NCBI RefSeq assembly: GCF_026735165.1
Contig: NZ_JAPQES010000002.1
Location: 437,745 to 501,744, forward strand
Length of the DNA: 64,000 nt
Reading direction: 5' to 3'
Origin: Clostridium ganghwense
Lineage (GTDB): Bacteria; Bacillota; Clostridia; Clostridiales; Clostridiaceae
Part shown: piece by piece, positions 46,114 through 55,617 of the stretch
How positions within the stretch are numbered: position 1 is the stretch's first letter
Layout: each line of letters starts with the position of its first letter
The notes under the pieces: model-generated
Told to the model about the DNA's origin: nothing
Databases searched by the model: none
The model's input: the letters and a program-made list of their open reading frames with translations, nothing else
Made by a program: the position numbers and the translations under genes

Positions 46114-47439
46114 TCAAAAATCTTGTAATTTAAATTCATTTACAATACTATACAATATATTGGCACCTTGATTATTATTATCAACTTCTGCAGCAATTGA
46201 ATTGCCGCTATTATTAACCTCACTAACACTTTGAGCAATTTCTCCTGAAGTTTTTGCAACATCTATAACTGTATCTGAAACCTCTTCCATACTTCTAGCT
46301 ATCTGTTCTACAGAATTTGAAATACCATCTGAAATCTCCGTAAAATTCTCAACTATATATTTAAAAGTATTTCCATCATTTTTATATTGAACACTCACAT
46401 CTATAATATTCTCATAATCTTTTAATACATCTCTTTCAATAACCTGTAAAATTTCTTCTGATGAAGCAGATAGTTCATTTACAGATGCTAAAACTTTATT
46501 AACATTAACTTGAATCTCACCAACTGATTCTGATGATTGTTCTGCGAGTTTACGAACTTCTTCTGCAACTACAGCAAAACCTTTACCATGTTCTCCTGCT
46601 CTAGCAGCTTCTATAGCTGCATTTAAAGCTAATAAATTTGTCTGCTCTGCAATACCAAGAATGCTTTCTGCCATTTCTGGAATATTTTGAACAACTTTTG
46701 CTTCTTCTATAGCCTTCTCAAGCTTTTCCCTTGCGCTTTCATAAATTAACTGAACCTTTTCTTTAGATTCTGTAGAATTTCTATTTATAGCTTCTGTTTT
46801 CTTTTGGATATCTAAAGCTAAATTTAAACCTTCTTTAGCTTTTTGAGATGAAGTAACAGCATCTTCTTTAACTGTAACTGTCATTGAAGTAACTTCCTGT
46901 ACAGCTGCAGAGGTTTCTTCCATACTAGCTGAAATTTCTTCTGTTGCTCCTGACACTTTTTCTATCTGTGTACTCAATATTTTAAACATATCTCCTGTTT
47001 TATCACTGCCGTCTAATATAGTATTACTTTCTTCTTTAACAGCTATCATTACTCCATTTAATGCATCCGCTGCATCATTTAAAGCTTTTCCTGTTTGTCC
47101 AAATTCATCTTTTCTTGTAACATCTATTTTATAGGATAAATTGGCTTTTCTTAGTGCCTCTGCGTATTCTTTAATTTTCAACAAAGGATTTTTAATATCT
47201 CTAGCAATATATATAGCTACACCTAATCCCGTTAATATACATAAAACTGATACAACAATCACTCTTATTTTTAATGTACCTAATGCTTCAAGTAATTGTT
47301 CTTTTGGTACTATATTGCTGAATATACTAGAAGCACTAAAATATACAATGCCTCCTAAAATGCTACATACAATAATTAGTAAAATTAATATTGTAAATAT
47401 AATCTTTGTACTAATGGTTTTATTTTCTTCTAACATCAT
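46114..47439 (-). CDS. Methyl-accepting chemotaxis protein with almost no extracellular domain
   Basis: A 441-residue receptor. Spans at about 12-34 and 60-80 enclose only about 25 residues outside the cell, followed by a HAMP region (about 82-135) and a long signalling coiled coil. The hairpin tip motif [19 protein letters not shown] is intact, so it can couple to CheA and CheW. With no outer ligand domain it may sense membrane or cytoplasmic changes, or act through a partner. It stands alone, away from any che genes in this window. Confidence 0.92.
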   Translation of the reverse strand: MMLEENKTISTKIIFTILILLIIVCSILGGIVYFSASSIFSNIVPKEQLLEALGTLKIRVIVVSVLCILTGLGVAIYIARDIKNPLLKIKEYAEALRKANLSYKIDVTRKDEFGQTGKALNDAADALNGVMIAVKEESNTILDGSDKTGDMFKILSTQIEKVSGATEEISASMEETSAAVQEVTSMTVTVKEDAVTSSQKAKEGLNLALDIQKKTEAINRNSTESKEKVQLIYESAREKLEKAIEEAKVVQNIPEMAESILGIAEQTNLLALNAAIEAARAGEHGKGFAVVAEEVRKLAEQSSESVGEIQVNVNKVLASVNELSASSEEILQVIERDVLKDYENIIDVSVQYKNDGNTFKYIVENFTEISDGISNSVEQIARSMEEVSDTVIDVAKTSGEIAQSVSEVNNSGNSIAAEVDNNNQGANILYSIVNEFKLQDF

Positions 47440-47736
47440 TCAACAGCCCCTTTAATATAAAATATAAAATATAAAATCACACGCCCCCTTTCTTCTTATT
47501 TTATAAATTCTACATTTTGTCAATATTTCCTCTACTTTCAAAGCATTTATACTAGATAATTGTTTTTTCGTTCTATCTAAAATCTTTTATTTTATTTAAT
47601 CTATTAACTATTTGTTTTTATAGGAAATTTTTAAGATTTGTTTTTCATTAATTTAAAATAAAAATATTTTTGTCCCCATAATATCAATTTCATCATATTA
47701 TAAATTGAACAACATAATTTTAGGGGGGGGATTGAT
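47440..47736. other. 297-base intergenic region
   Basis: AT-rich with no ORF, stable hairpin or recognised RNA. It holds the divergent starts of the chemoreceptor (-) and the YmaF-family gene (+). A strong AGGGGGGG ribosome site lies at its right end. Confidence 0.5.
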
Positions 47737-48030
47737 ATGAGTTGTAATTGCTGCTGTCATAGACATTATTATTGTGGTAGAACATCCTGCAATTGTGGAC
47801 ATACCCATAAGTACAAAGGTAAAACAACTTATGGGCCAAATTGCGGACCACATGTACACTATATAAAATGTTGTACAACCAAAGAGGATGGTCATCGTCA
47901 TTACTATTATATTAGGACTAGCGTTAGCTATCCTTGTCCTGGCGGAGGTCATATTCATTATATAAGTGGTCCAACACAATGTGAAGACTGTCACATTCAC
48001 TATATTTATGATGTCACAAGTCCATGTTAG
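47737..48030 (+). CDS. YmaF-family His/Cys-rich protein
   Basis: A 97-residue protein with repeated HxH units: HRHYY, HTHKY, HVHYI, HRHYY, HIHYI and HIHYI spaced about 13-20 residues apart, with paired cysteines between them (CNCCCH, SCNCGH, CEDCH). This resembles the YmaF family (GHxH repeats). In total there are about 13 His and 12 Cys, so metal binding or disulfide cross-linking is likely. AGGGGGGG precedes the ATG. Relatives occur in spore formers; spore-coat assembly is an inference, not visible here. Confidence 0.75.
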   Translation: MSCNCCCHRHYYCGRTSCNCGHTHKYKGKTTYGPNCGPHVHYIKCCTTKEDGHRHYYYIRTSVSYPCPGGGHIHYISGPTQCEDCHIHYIYDVTSPC

Positions 48031-48052
48031 ATATATCTATATCTTAATATAT

Positions 48053-48080
48053 AATAAGGAGCCAAAACTGGCTCCTTATG
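48053..48080 (+). terminator. Hairpin after the YmaF-family gene
   Basis: ATAAGGAGCCA pairs with TGGCTCCTTAT around a 4-base loop. The following sequence is T-poor, so it may be an RNA-stabilising hairpin. Confidence 0.6.
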
Positions 48081-48130
48081 TGATTTCACACAAATAAATT
48101 AATTATTTTTATACATATTTTAAGAATTAC

Positions 48131-48169
48131 AAAAAGGGAAATGGCTTGAAACCAATGTTTCAAGCCATT
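48131..48169 (-). terminator. Terminator of tRNA-Leu(AAG)
   Basis: On the minus strand AATGGCTTGAAAC pairs with GTTTCAAGCCATT and is followed by TCCCTTTTT, directly after the tRNA. Confidence 0.85.
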
Positions 48170-48172
48170 TTA

Positions 48173-48257
48173 TGGTGCAGGAGACGGGACTTGAACCCGT
48201 ACACCTCGCGGTACACGCCCCTTAAACGTGCGCGTCTGCCGATTCCGCCACTCCTGC
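48173..48257 (-). tRNA. tRNA-Leu, anticodon AAG
   Basis: An 85-base class II tRNA with encoded CCA. The acceptor stem GCAGGAG pairs with CTCCTGC. The anticodon stem CACGT pairs with GCGTG around the loop TTAAGGG, giving anticodon A34-A35-G36. A long variable arm (TACCGCGAGGTGTA) and GTTCAAG in the T loop are present. It reads CUU codons, and others if A34 is converted to inosine. Most bacteria use GAG here. It has its own promoter and terminator. Confidence 0.9.
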
Positions 48258-48286
48258 TTAAGTATATATTATTTTCTTATAGTATT

Positions 48287-48314
48287 ATTATACTACCATA
48301 ATATATACTGTCAA
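48287..48314 (-). promoter_or_regulatory. Promoter of tRNA-Leu(AAG)
   Basis: On the minus strand TTGACA (48309-48314), a 16-base spacer and TATAAT (48287-48292). It lies about 30 bases from the mature 5' end. Confidence 0.8.
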
Positions 48315-48353
48315 GACTCTTTCCAAAAATTTTCAAATATTTCTTAATAAATA

Positions 48354-48923
48354 CTATTGTTTCTTATATTCATCACCGTATAAATAATTATATACATTAT
48401 AATTAACTTTAACTTTTTTTACATATTTGTCTGTTTCTTTAAAAGGTATATAATGAAGATTTTCACCATCTTTGGAAACACCCTTGTCTTTCAGCCATTT
48501 CTTAACGTTTCCTCGTCCACCATTGTATGCTGCTAATATCAACTCCATATTTTCTCCAAATTCTCTTCTTAAATCATTTAAATACCAGCATCCCATATTT
48601 ATATTTAATTCAGGATCATAAAGCATATCAACAGTAAAATCCTCAATCTTCATTTTATCTGCAACTTCTTTCGCTGTAGAAGGCGTCATCTGCATAAGAC
48701 CAATAGCATCTTTTTTAGATCGTGCATTTTTATTATAATTACTTTCTACTTTTATTACTGCTGCAACCACATAGGGGTTAAAATCATACTTAACTGAATA
48801 TTTTTTTATATAATCATTATATTTTATAGGATATATTTTTCTTCCTATAGCTTTTACATTTAATACTATCATTATTAGTATGATGATAAAAACTAACCCT
48901 CTAATTCTTTTTTTCACCTTCAT
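48354..48923 (-). CDS. Lytic murein transglycosylase (SLT domain)
   Basis: Cell-wall lytic enzyme of 189 residues with an N-terminal span or uncleaved signal (about 8-24) and an SLT domain (about 40-185). The domain has the catalytic Glu in IKVESNYN, then AIGLMQMTP and the AYNGGRGNVKKWL motif. It overlaps the end of coaE by 23 bases and is the third gene of a polA-coaE-slt operon, so its transcription is tied to housekeeping genes. Confidence 0.92.
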   Translation of the reverse strand: MKVKKRIRGLVFIIILIMIVLNVKAIGRKIYPIKYNDYIKKYSVKYDFNPYVVAAVIKVESNYNKNARSKKDAIGLMQMTPSTAKEVADKMKIEDFTVDMLYDPELNINMGCWYLNDLRREFGENMELILAAYNGGRGNVKKWLKDKGVSKDGENLHYIPFKETDKYVKKVKVNYNVYNYLYGDEYKKQ

Positions 48924-49527
48924 TGTTGCCTCCTAGTAGTCTAATTTCTGTCAATATATTCTCCAACTGCTCTTTCGTATATTGTAATTCCCTACTATTA
49001 TCTATTATATAATTAACCTCTTTTCTTTTATCTTCAAGAAGCATTTGTGAATTAATTCTATCCAATACCTCTTGTTCTTTAAGTTTATCTCTAGCCATTA
49101 CGCGTTTTATCTGAATATCTCTATCTACCCATACTAAAATATTAGCATTCATTTCCTTATGTATAAAATGTTCTATCAACGTAGGAGCATCAACTACACA
49201 TATAGCTTCTCCTAACTCATTATATTTTTCTAATCTATTAAATATTTCTCTTTTTATATAGGGAATAACTATGTTTTCTAATTTTTTTCTAAGTTCATTG
49301 CTCTTAAAAATATGATTACCAAGATCTCTTCTTTTTAAACTTCCACCTTCATCTATAAATTCTTTTCCAAAAGTATACTTTATTTTCTCAAGAGTTTCTG
49401 GATATAAATCCAGAACCTCTCTTGAAATTATATCAGCATCAACAATAGGTATATTTTTTTGTATAAGCATTTTTGATACAGTACTCTTTCCACTGCCTAT
49501 TCCACCAGTTAAACCGACTTTAATCAT
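48901..49527 (-). CDS. coaE: Dephospho-CoA kinase
   Basis: Last step of coenzyme A synthesis. The 208 residues have the P-loop GLTGGIGSGKSTV, the DADIISREV block and VDAPTLIE. The C-terminus extends slightly beyond the usual 195-200 residues and is rich in Lys, overlapping the transglycosylase gene. It lies 18 bases after polA. Confidence 0.95.
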   Translation of the reverse strand: MIKVGLTGGIGSGKSTVSKMLIQKNIPIVDADIISREVLDLYPETLEKIKYTFGKEFIDEGGSLKRRDLGNHIFKSNELRKKLENIVIPYIKREIFNRLEKYNELGEAICVVDAPTLIEHFIHKEMNANILVWVDRDIQIKRVMARDKLKEQEVLDRINSQMLLEDKRKEVNYIIDNSRELQYTKEQLENILTEIRLLGGNNEGEKKN

Positions 49528-49545
49528 CTTTTCCCCCTAAAATAA

Positions 49546-52194
49546 TTATTTTGCTTCATACCAATTTTGTCCAGTATTCATATCTACATCCAAAGGTACA
49601 GATAGTTCTATAACATTCTCCATTTTATCTTTAACAATATTTTTAACCTCTTCAAGTTCGTCTTCATAAACATTTAGAATTAATTCATCATGTACTTGAA
49701 GTATAAGCGTAGTTTTTAAATTTCTATTTTTAAGTTCCTTATAAACATTTATCATAGCAAGTTTAATAATATCAGCAGCACTTCCTTGGATAGGAGTATT
49801 CATAGCAAGTCTTTCTCCAAGTGATTTAATAATTTTATTTTTAGATTGAATTTCTGATATAAATCTTCTTCTATTCATTATAGTAGTAACAAAACCATCT
49901 TTCTCTGCCTTATTTATGATATTATTTATAAACTCTTTAACCTTAGGATATCTTTCAAAATAAGCGTCTATATATTGCTTAGCTTCTTTTCTTGAAACCT
50001 TTATATCTTTGGCTAGACTAAAGGCACCTATACCATATACTATACCAAAGTTTACTGCTTTTGCATTACTTCTCATTAGCGATGTAACCTCTTCCATAGG
50101 TACTTTAAAAACCTCTGAAGCAGTTTTGGTATGAATATCACTATGATGTTTAAAAGCATCTATTAAATTCTCATCGTCTGCAATATGTGCAAGAACTCTA
50201 AGTTCAATTTGAGAATAGTCCGCAGAAAATAGTAATGATTTTTCATTGTTAGGCACAAATACCTTTCTAATTTCTCTTCCCATTTCATATTTTATAGGTA
50301 TATTCTGAAGATTTGGTTCTGTACTAGATAATCTTCCTGTAGTGGTTACTGTTTGATTGAAACTAGAATGTATTTTTCCATCTTCATCAATTACATTTTT
50401 TAATCCTTCTACATAAGTTGAATTAAGCTTAGTAATTTGTCTGTATTCAATAATTTTAGAAATTATAGGGTGTTTATCTTCTAGCTTTTCAAGAACTTCC
50501 GCATTAGTTGAATATCCTGTTTTTGTCTTTTTAATTACAGGTAAATCTAACTTTTCAAAAAGAATTTTACCTAATTGCTTTGGAGATTTTATATTAAATT
50601 CTTCATCAGCAAATTCATATATTTCTTTTTCTAAAGACTCTATTTCTATTTTGAATTTCTTTCCAAGTTCAACAAGTTTATCTCTATCTACCTTAAATCC
50701 CTTACACTCCATCGAAGCTAAAATTTCTACAAGCGGAAGCTCTATTTCGTATAATAATTCTTCCATATGAAGGTTTTTTATTTCTTTTTCTAATTCTTCA
50801 TAAATTGATTTAATGTAATAAGTCTCTTTTACCTTTATTTCTTCTTCATCACCTGTAATAGATTTTTTCAATTTAGCTTCTATCATCTCTTTTAATATGT
50901 AGTCTTTGCTAGCAGGTTGTATTAAGTATGCAGCAATTTTTGTATCAAACTTAATTCCTTTAACTTGTATGTTATACTTATTTAAAACTACATAAGCCAT
51001 TTTCACATCATGACATACCTTTTCTATTGTTTCATCTTGGAATATCTTACTTAAAAGTTCTACTGTTTCATCTCTATTTTCATTATATATTTCATCTACA
51101 TAAACAATATATACTTTTTCATTTAACCTTATGTATATCTTATCAAATCTAACCTTTGAATATGTACTTTGATCTAAAAATTCAAATTTAAAATAAATCT
51201 TTTCATGAATATCTTCTAATAAATTAGATAACTCTTCTAATGTTTTAATATTTTCAAAATCAACTTTTATATCTTCAATTTCCTCTTCTACTCCATTGTC
51301 ACTATCCTGTTGTTCTTCCCCCGATTCATCCTTAAACTTATCTAAAAGAGATTTAAATTGAAGTTTTTCAAATAATTGTTTTACTCCATCAATATCATAC
51401 GCTTCTTTAGATTTTATCTCGTCAAGATCAATATCTATAGGGACATCTGTCATTATAGTTGCAAGCTTTTTACTAAAAATAGCCTGTTCACTATACTCTT
51501 TTAAGTTTTCTTTCATCTTCTTTCCGCTAATATTATCTATGTTCTGAAGCACATTCTCTACACTTCCATATTCCTTAATAAGCTTATATGCAGTCTTAAC
51601 TCCTATTCCAGGAACTCCAGGTATATTATCGGATTTATCTCCCATTAACCCTTTTACGTCAATAAATTGTTTTGGAGTAACTCCCTGCTCTTCTATCATC
51701 CTATTTTTATCGTAAATTTCCTTTTCACTCATTCCTTTTTTATTAATAACTACCTTTACATTGTCCGTTGCAAGTTGAAGAGCATCTTTATCTCCTGTAA
51801 CAATATAAACTTCTATGTCCTTCTCTTCTGCAAATACAGAAAGGGTTCCTATTAAATCATCCGCCTCAAACCCATCTATTTCAAATATATTTATAGCAAG
51901 CTTTTCTAATAACTCTTTAACTATTGGAAATTGCTCGTTAAGTTCTGATGGCATTTTTTCTCTGCCAGCCTTATATTCTTCAAATTCTTTATGTCTAAAA
52001 GTAGGCGCTTTTTTATCAAAAGCAGTTACTATGTAATCAGGATTTATTTCTTCCTTCATTTTTAAAAGCATCTTTACAAAACCATATATTGCATTTGTGT
52101 GAATTCCCTCTGAATTTGTAAATTGTGGTAGTGCAAAAAACGCTCTATACATAAGGCTGTGCCCATCTAATATCAATAATCTTTTTCTATTCAT
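49546..52194 (-). CDS. polA: DNA polymerase I
   Basis: Repair and Okazaki-fragment polymerase of 882 residues. A 5'-3' exonuclease domain (about 1-290, LILDGHSLMYRAFF, GDKSDNIPGVPGIG) is followed by a 3'-5' exonuclease-like domain (about 310-480) and the polymerase domain, with motif A (SADYSQIELRVLAHIA), motif B (RSNAKAVNFGIVYG) and motif C (QVHDELI). The exonuclease-like domain lacks the DxE metal site (it reads FKFEFLD), so proofreading is predicted lost, as in Bacillus. GGAGG supports the ATG at 52194. Confidence 0.96.
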   Translation of the reverse strand: MNRKRLLILDGHSLMYRAFFALPQFTNSEGIHTNAIYGFVKMLLKMKEEINPDYIVTAFDKKAPTFRHKEFEEYKAGREKMPSELNEQFPIVKELLEKLAINIFEIDGFEADDLIGTLSVFAEEKDIEVYIVTGDKDALQLATDNVKVVINKKGMSEKEIYDKNRMIEEQGVTPKQFIDVKGLMGDKSDNIPGVPGIGVKTAYKLIKEYGSVENVLQNIDNISGKKMKENLKEYSEQAIFSKKLATIMTDVPIDIDLDEIKSKEAYDIDGVKQLFEKLQFKSLLDKFKDESGEEQQDSDNGVEEEIEDIKVDFENIKTLEELSNLLEDIHEKIYFKFEFLDQSTYSKVRFDKIYIRLNEKVYIVYVDEIYNENRDETVELLSKIFQDETIEKVCHDVKMAYVVLNKYNIQVKGIKFDTKIAAYLIQPASKDYILKEMIEAKLKKSITGDEEEIKVKETYYIKSIYEELEKEIKNLHMEELLYEIELPLVEILASMECKGFKVDRDKLVELGKKFKIEIESLEKEIYEFADEEFNIKSPKQLGKILFEKLDLPVIKKTKTGYSTNAEVLEKLEDKHPIISKIIEYRQITKLNSTYVEGLKNVIDEDGKIHSSFNQTVTTTGRLSSTEPNLQNIPIKYEMGREIRKVFVPNNEKSLLFSADYSQIELRVLAHIADDENLIDAFKHHSDIHTKTASEVFKVPMEEVTSLMRSNAKAVNFGIVYGIGAFSLAKDIKVSRKEAKQYIDAYFERYPKVKEFINNIINKAEKDGFVTTIMNRRRFISEIQSKNKIIKSLGERLAMNTPIQGSAADIIKLAMINVYKELKNRNLKTTLILQVHDELILNVYEDELEEVKNIVKDKMENVIELSVPLDVDMNTGQNWYEAK

Positions 52195-52405
52195 AAATAC
52201 CTCCATAATTAAGTTACATATTCAAATCATTCCTTTGTAACCTTACTATATCTAGTTTACTCATTTTGAACATTTATATCAACAAAAATAGTTAAATAAT
52301 ACTTTCATAATTAATTATTATATTCTACAAAAGCATATAATATAAATTGATATGCTTTATATACATCTGCTAGAATATTAATATATTTAAGTAGGAGGAG
52401 ATAAT

Positions 52406-53200
52406 ATGAGTGCACATGATATTGACTATAAATTATACGGAGATGATATGCAATTTGTAGAAATTGAATTAGATCCAAATGAAAGTGTTATAGCTGAAGC
52501 TGGAGCAATGATGATGATGTCATCAAGTATTCAAATGGATACAATTTTTGGTGATGGATCTAAGCAAAGCGGCGGCGGATTTATGAACAAGCTTTTTGGT
52601 GCAGGCAAAAGAATTCTTACAGGTGAAAGTTTGTTTATGACTGTATTTACAAATGGAGGCCATGGAAAGCAGCATGTAAGCTTTGCTTCACCTTATCCTG
52701 GTAAAATCATACCTATGGACTTAAGTGAACTTGACGGAAAAATAATATGTCAAAAAGATGCATTCCTATGTGCTGCAAAAGGAGTTTCTGTAGGAATAGA
52801 TTTTAAACGAAAACTTGGTGTAGGTTTCTTTGGTGGTGAAGGCTTTATCCTTCAAAAATTAGAAGGAGATGGGATGGCATTTGTCCATGCTGGAGGTACG
52901 ATAATAAAGAAAAATTTAATGCCAGGTGAAACATTAAAAATTGACACTGGATGCCTTGTTGCTATGACAAAAGATGTACACTATGATATTGAATTTGTAG
53001 GTGGAGTAAAATCTGCATTTTTCGGCGGAGAAGGTTTATTCTTTGCAACTGTAAGAGGACCTGGTTCTGTATGGGTTCAATCTCTTCCATTCAGCAGACT
53101 CGCTGATAGAATTTTTGCTGCAGCTCCTCAAACTGCTGGAAAACGAGTTGGAGAAGGTAGTGCTTTGGGACTTCTTGGCGACATTTTTGATGGAGAATAG
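52406..53200 (+). CDS. AIM24/TIGR00266 family protein
   Basis: A 264-residue protein with the family's repeated Gly-rich beta strands ([42 protein letters not shown]) and an end with [10 protein letters not shown]. The fold is a trimeric beta-barrel seen in bacterial and mitochondrial relatives. The function is unknown, with a link to membrane organisation suggested for yeast Aim24. GTAGGAGGAG precedes the ATG. It is a single gene with its own terminator. Confidence 0.88.
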   Translation: MSAHDIDYKLYGDDMQFVEIELDPNESVIAEAGAMMMMSSSIQMDTIFGDGSKQSGGGFMNKLFGAGKRILTGESLFMTVFTNGGHGKQHVSFASPYPGKIIPMDLSELDGKIICQKDAFLCAAKGVSVGIDFKRKLGVGFFGGEGFILQKLEGDGMAFVHAGGTIIKKNLMPGETLKIDTGCLVAMTKDVHYDIEFVGGVKSAFFGGEGLFFATVRGPGSVWVQSLPFSRLADRIFAAAPQTAGKRVGEGSALGLLGDIFDGE

Positions 53201-53216
53201 ATTTTATTATATGTAT

Positions 53217-53241
53217 AAAAAGGTCCATTGGACCTTTTTTT
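53217..53241 (+). terminator. Terminator after the AIM24-family gene
   Basis: AAAAGGTCC-ATT-GGACCTTTTTTT, compact with a perfect T run. It also touches the end of the converging yibE/F-like gene. Confidence 0.85.
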
Positions 53242-54389
53242 CATATGTCTAAGCTCTTTTCTATTTCTCTTTTTCTTAACATTCCTGAAGCTAAAACAGT
53301 TATTGGTATAGAAGCTATTAATCCTATACTTCCTGACAAAGCCCTTACAACTTCTGTTGCAATAATATTTTGATTGATTATGTCAATAAAAGAAACCTTA
53401 TATGCTATCAATAATATTACAGATTGCAGTGAAGCTCCTACATATGCTAGAATCAGTGTATTTGACATAGTTCCCATGATATCATGCCCAACACTCATTC
53501 CTGCCTTCATAAGTGAAGCTGTGCTAATATTAGGATTGGCATCATCTATTTCATTCATTGCAGAAGCAATAGACATACTAATATCCATTATAGCTCCTAA
53601 TGCTCCCATTAAAATTGCTGCAAATAAAAGTCCTTTATAGTCAAATTTAATATTTTGTGGAATATACATTAGCATTTGACTTTCTTCTGTCCCATAACCA
53701 CTAAGCTTAGTTAAATCTCCTACTATTTTCGCTATTACTCCTGCTATTGCTACTCCACAACTTGTCCCAATAATTGAAGCAACTGTTTTTCTGTTACTTC
53801 CACTTACAACTAACAATGTAAAGATGATAATACCTACAGACATTACTACAGAAGTCTTTATAGGATCATATCCTCTAAGTAATAATGTTGGAAGTAACTT
53901 TAAAATTGCTAGTACTGTTACTCCTAAAGTAAAAATAGATTTAAGCCCTTTAATCCCTCCAATTAATATCATTAAAACCACAAAACCCAAAACTAAATAT
54001 AATAAATATTTATCTCTTGCATATTCGTACATATAAGCTTTTACTATATTACCGTCTGTCTCCTCTATAGAAATTAATATTTCATCTCCTTTATGTAATA
54101 AAAAATCATTTGACATGGAAGTATCTACAGAATTTAAAATTATGATACTTTCCCCTTTATGATTTCCTGTATTTATGAGCACCTTAACTTGTTGTTCTTT
54201 TATTCCTCCTTCGTTTTCTGCTTTACTAATGTTTTTTTCATTAGTAGTTATTATATCTGTAACGGTAGCTTTAATTCCATCTATTGATTTACTATTGTCA
54301 ATTTCATCTGCTAAAACTGTTACCCCATTGAGAAAAAAAATTAATGATAATACACAAATAAAAAATTTTATTTTTTCTTTAGAAAACAA
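53241..54389 (-). CDS. YibE/F family membrane protein
   Basis: A 382-residue membrane protein with a signal peptide (about 1-27), an extracellular domain of about 95 residues and about eight spans. The YibE/F core is visible in ILMGALGAIMDISMSIASAM and the MKAGMSVGHDIMGTMSNTLILAY block. Function is unknown; lactococcal relatives affect resistance to some antimicrobial peptides. The start is TTG at 54389, eight bases after GGAGGG. Confidence 0.87.
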   Translation of the reverse strand: MFSKEKIKFFICVLSLIFFLNGVTVLADEIDNSKSIDGIKATVTDIITTNEKNISKAENEGGIKEQQVKVLINTGNHKGESIIILNSVDTSMSNDFLLHKGDEILISIEETDGNIVKAYMYEYARDKYLLYLVLGFVVLMILIGGIKGLKSIFTLGVTVLAILKLLPTLLLRGYDPIKTSVVMSVGIIIFTLLVVSGSNRKTVASIIGTSCGVAIAGVIAKIVGDLTKLSGYGTEESQMLMYIPQNIKFDYKGLLFAAILMGALGAIMDISMSIASAMNEIDDANPNISTASLMKAGMSVGHDIMGTMSNTLILAYVGASLQSVILLIAYKVSFIDIINQNIIATEVVRALSGSIGLIASIPITVLASGMLRKREIEKSLDI

Positions 54390-54517
54390 CTCCCTATCCC
54401 TCCTTTATACTGTCTTTAATTAATTTTAACTCATATGTAATTATTTGTAAATATTTACCATGTAAGTAGTTTATAAATTATTTTTGTGAAATTTGCCCAA
54501 AATTTATTATAAAACCC

Positions 54518-54546
54518 TTGACACATTATATATATCATGATATTAT
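54518..54546 (+). promoter_or_regulatory. Promoter of tRNA-Leu(CAA)
   Basis: TTGACA (54518-54523), a 17-base spacer and TATTAT (54541-54546), ending 14 bases before the mature tRNA. Confidence 0.8.
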
Positions 54547-54560
54547 AATATACGTTCCAT

Positions 54561-54647
54561 GCCGAAGTGGTGGAATTGGCAGACGCAACGGACTCAAAAT
54601 CCGTCGCTGGCAACAGCGTGCGGGTTCAAGTCCCGCCTTCGGCACCA
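54561..54647 (+). tRNA. tRNA-Leu, anticodon CAA
   Basis: A class II tRNA of 87 bases with encoded CCA. The acceptor stem GCCGAAG pairs with CTTCGGC. The anticodon stem ACGGA/TCCGT encloses CTCAAAA, giving anticodon CAA (reads UUG). It has a long variable arm and the standard GTTCAAG T loop. Confidence 0.96.
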
Positions 54648-54663
54648 AGAGTATCAATGGGTT

Positions 54664-54698
54664 AAGGACTTTGGATGTTTTATCCAAAGTCCTTTTTT
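54664..54698 (+). terminator. Terminator of tRNA-Leu(CAA)
   Basis: AAGGACTTTGGAT pairs with ATCCAAAGTCCTT, followed by TTTT, 17 bases after the tRNA. Confidence 0.85.
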
Positions 54699-54928
54699 CG
54701 TGTCTATGTCCTCCTAATGTCCTCCAAAAAATAAAATAAATTAAAATTCTTAGTAACATATTAAAATAGCTCTTCTATTTAGCACTTATTTTTCAAGAAA
54801 TGTTTTCTATAAAAAGCAAAACTTCTTAAGTTCTAAAATTCTTAAGAAGTTTTATTTCTAAATATTTATGTTTTCAATTCCTAATATTCGATTTAAGATT
54901 TTCAATAATCCCAACAAAATAATAAATA
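54699..54928. other. Region after tRNA-Leu(CAA): short direct repeat and a hairpin
   Basis: No gene seen. ATGTCCTCC occurs twice at 54707-54726, separated by TA. Further on, AAAACTTCTTAAG pairs with CTTAAGAAGTTTT (54818-54853) followed by ATTT, a likely terminator on the plus strand. A tRNA 3' end followed by short repeats can mark an old integration site, but no second att copy is visible in the window. Confidence 0.4.
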
Positions 54929-55555
54929 CTATCTTTTTAAATACCTATTAAATAGTTTTTTCACAACACCATCTTTAATTAATTTTGTAGCTGCTACTTC
55001 TCCAATAGCCAGTTTTATAAAAGATTCTAATATATTTCTTTTATCTATGTACTGTTTAATATTTTCCATTTTTTCTTTTTTGATTTGCTCTTCCTCTATA
55101 TCTTTTAAAACTTTTAAAGATATATGGTACATTATATCTTTAGGTTTATCTTTATCAATATCTTTTGAAAAAGCTTTTATAATAATCAGAGTAAGTACTA
55201 CAAGAAATATAGTAGAAACCCAAATATTTTCTTTAAAATTCCAAACTTTTACTGCATTAAAATATACGTTAAAATATAAGGAAAACATAGCAGCAATAAT
55301 TGAAATAAAAAGCATAATATCATAATTAGAAGCTGCTCCATTATATCTTCCTAACCTTTTCTCAAGCTGTATCTTTTCTATTTTTATATCTATTTGATTG
55401 TTTTTAATTTTTTCAGTATAGCACTCTTTTATTTGAGTATACACTTCACTTAATCCCATATATTCTTTAGTTTTATCTTCACTATGAATATATTTATTAA
55501 ATTCTTCTAAACATTCTTCCAATTGAGTTTTCTTTGTTTTTTTCTTTTTAAACAT
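54929..55555 (-). CDS. Unrecognised two-span membrane protein
   Basis: A 208-residue protein of no family I know. A Lys-rich start, a charged helical N-terminal half (about 8-75), two spans (about 80-97 and 112-130) and a charged helical C-terminal half follow. Both soluble parts are probably cytoplasmic, with the loop between the spans outside. It is in a group of four small minus-strand genes of unknown function between tRNA-Leu(CAA) and an M24 peptidase gene. Codon use looks like its neighbours. Confidence 0.6.
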   Translation of the reverse strand: MFKKKKTKKTQLEECLEEFNKYIHSEDKTKEYMGLSEVYTQIKECYTEKIKNNQIDIKIEKIQLEKRLGRYNGAASNYDIMLFISIIAAMFSLYFNVYFNAVKVWNFKENIWVSTIFLVVLTLIIIKAFSKDIDKDKPKDIMYHISLKVLKDIEEEQIKKEKMENIKQYIDKRNILESFIKLAIGEVAATKLIKDGVVKKLFNRYLKR

Positions 55556-55617
55556 ATTTGCACCTCATATATTTTGTCATAAATCATATTCAACTATTGC
55601 TATATGCTTGTATCTTT

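Noticed and set aside
47698-48000. 100-codon ORF antisense to the YmaF-family gene
   Set aside because: It has no ribosome site, and its Met/Ile/Thr bias comes from the His/Tyr codons on the other strand.
54535-54759. 74-codon minus-strand ORF across tRNA-Leu(CAA)
   Set aside because: It translates the tRNA and its terminator; the PKAGLEPARCCQRR string is a familiar artefact of tRNA reverse strands.
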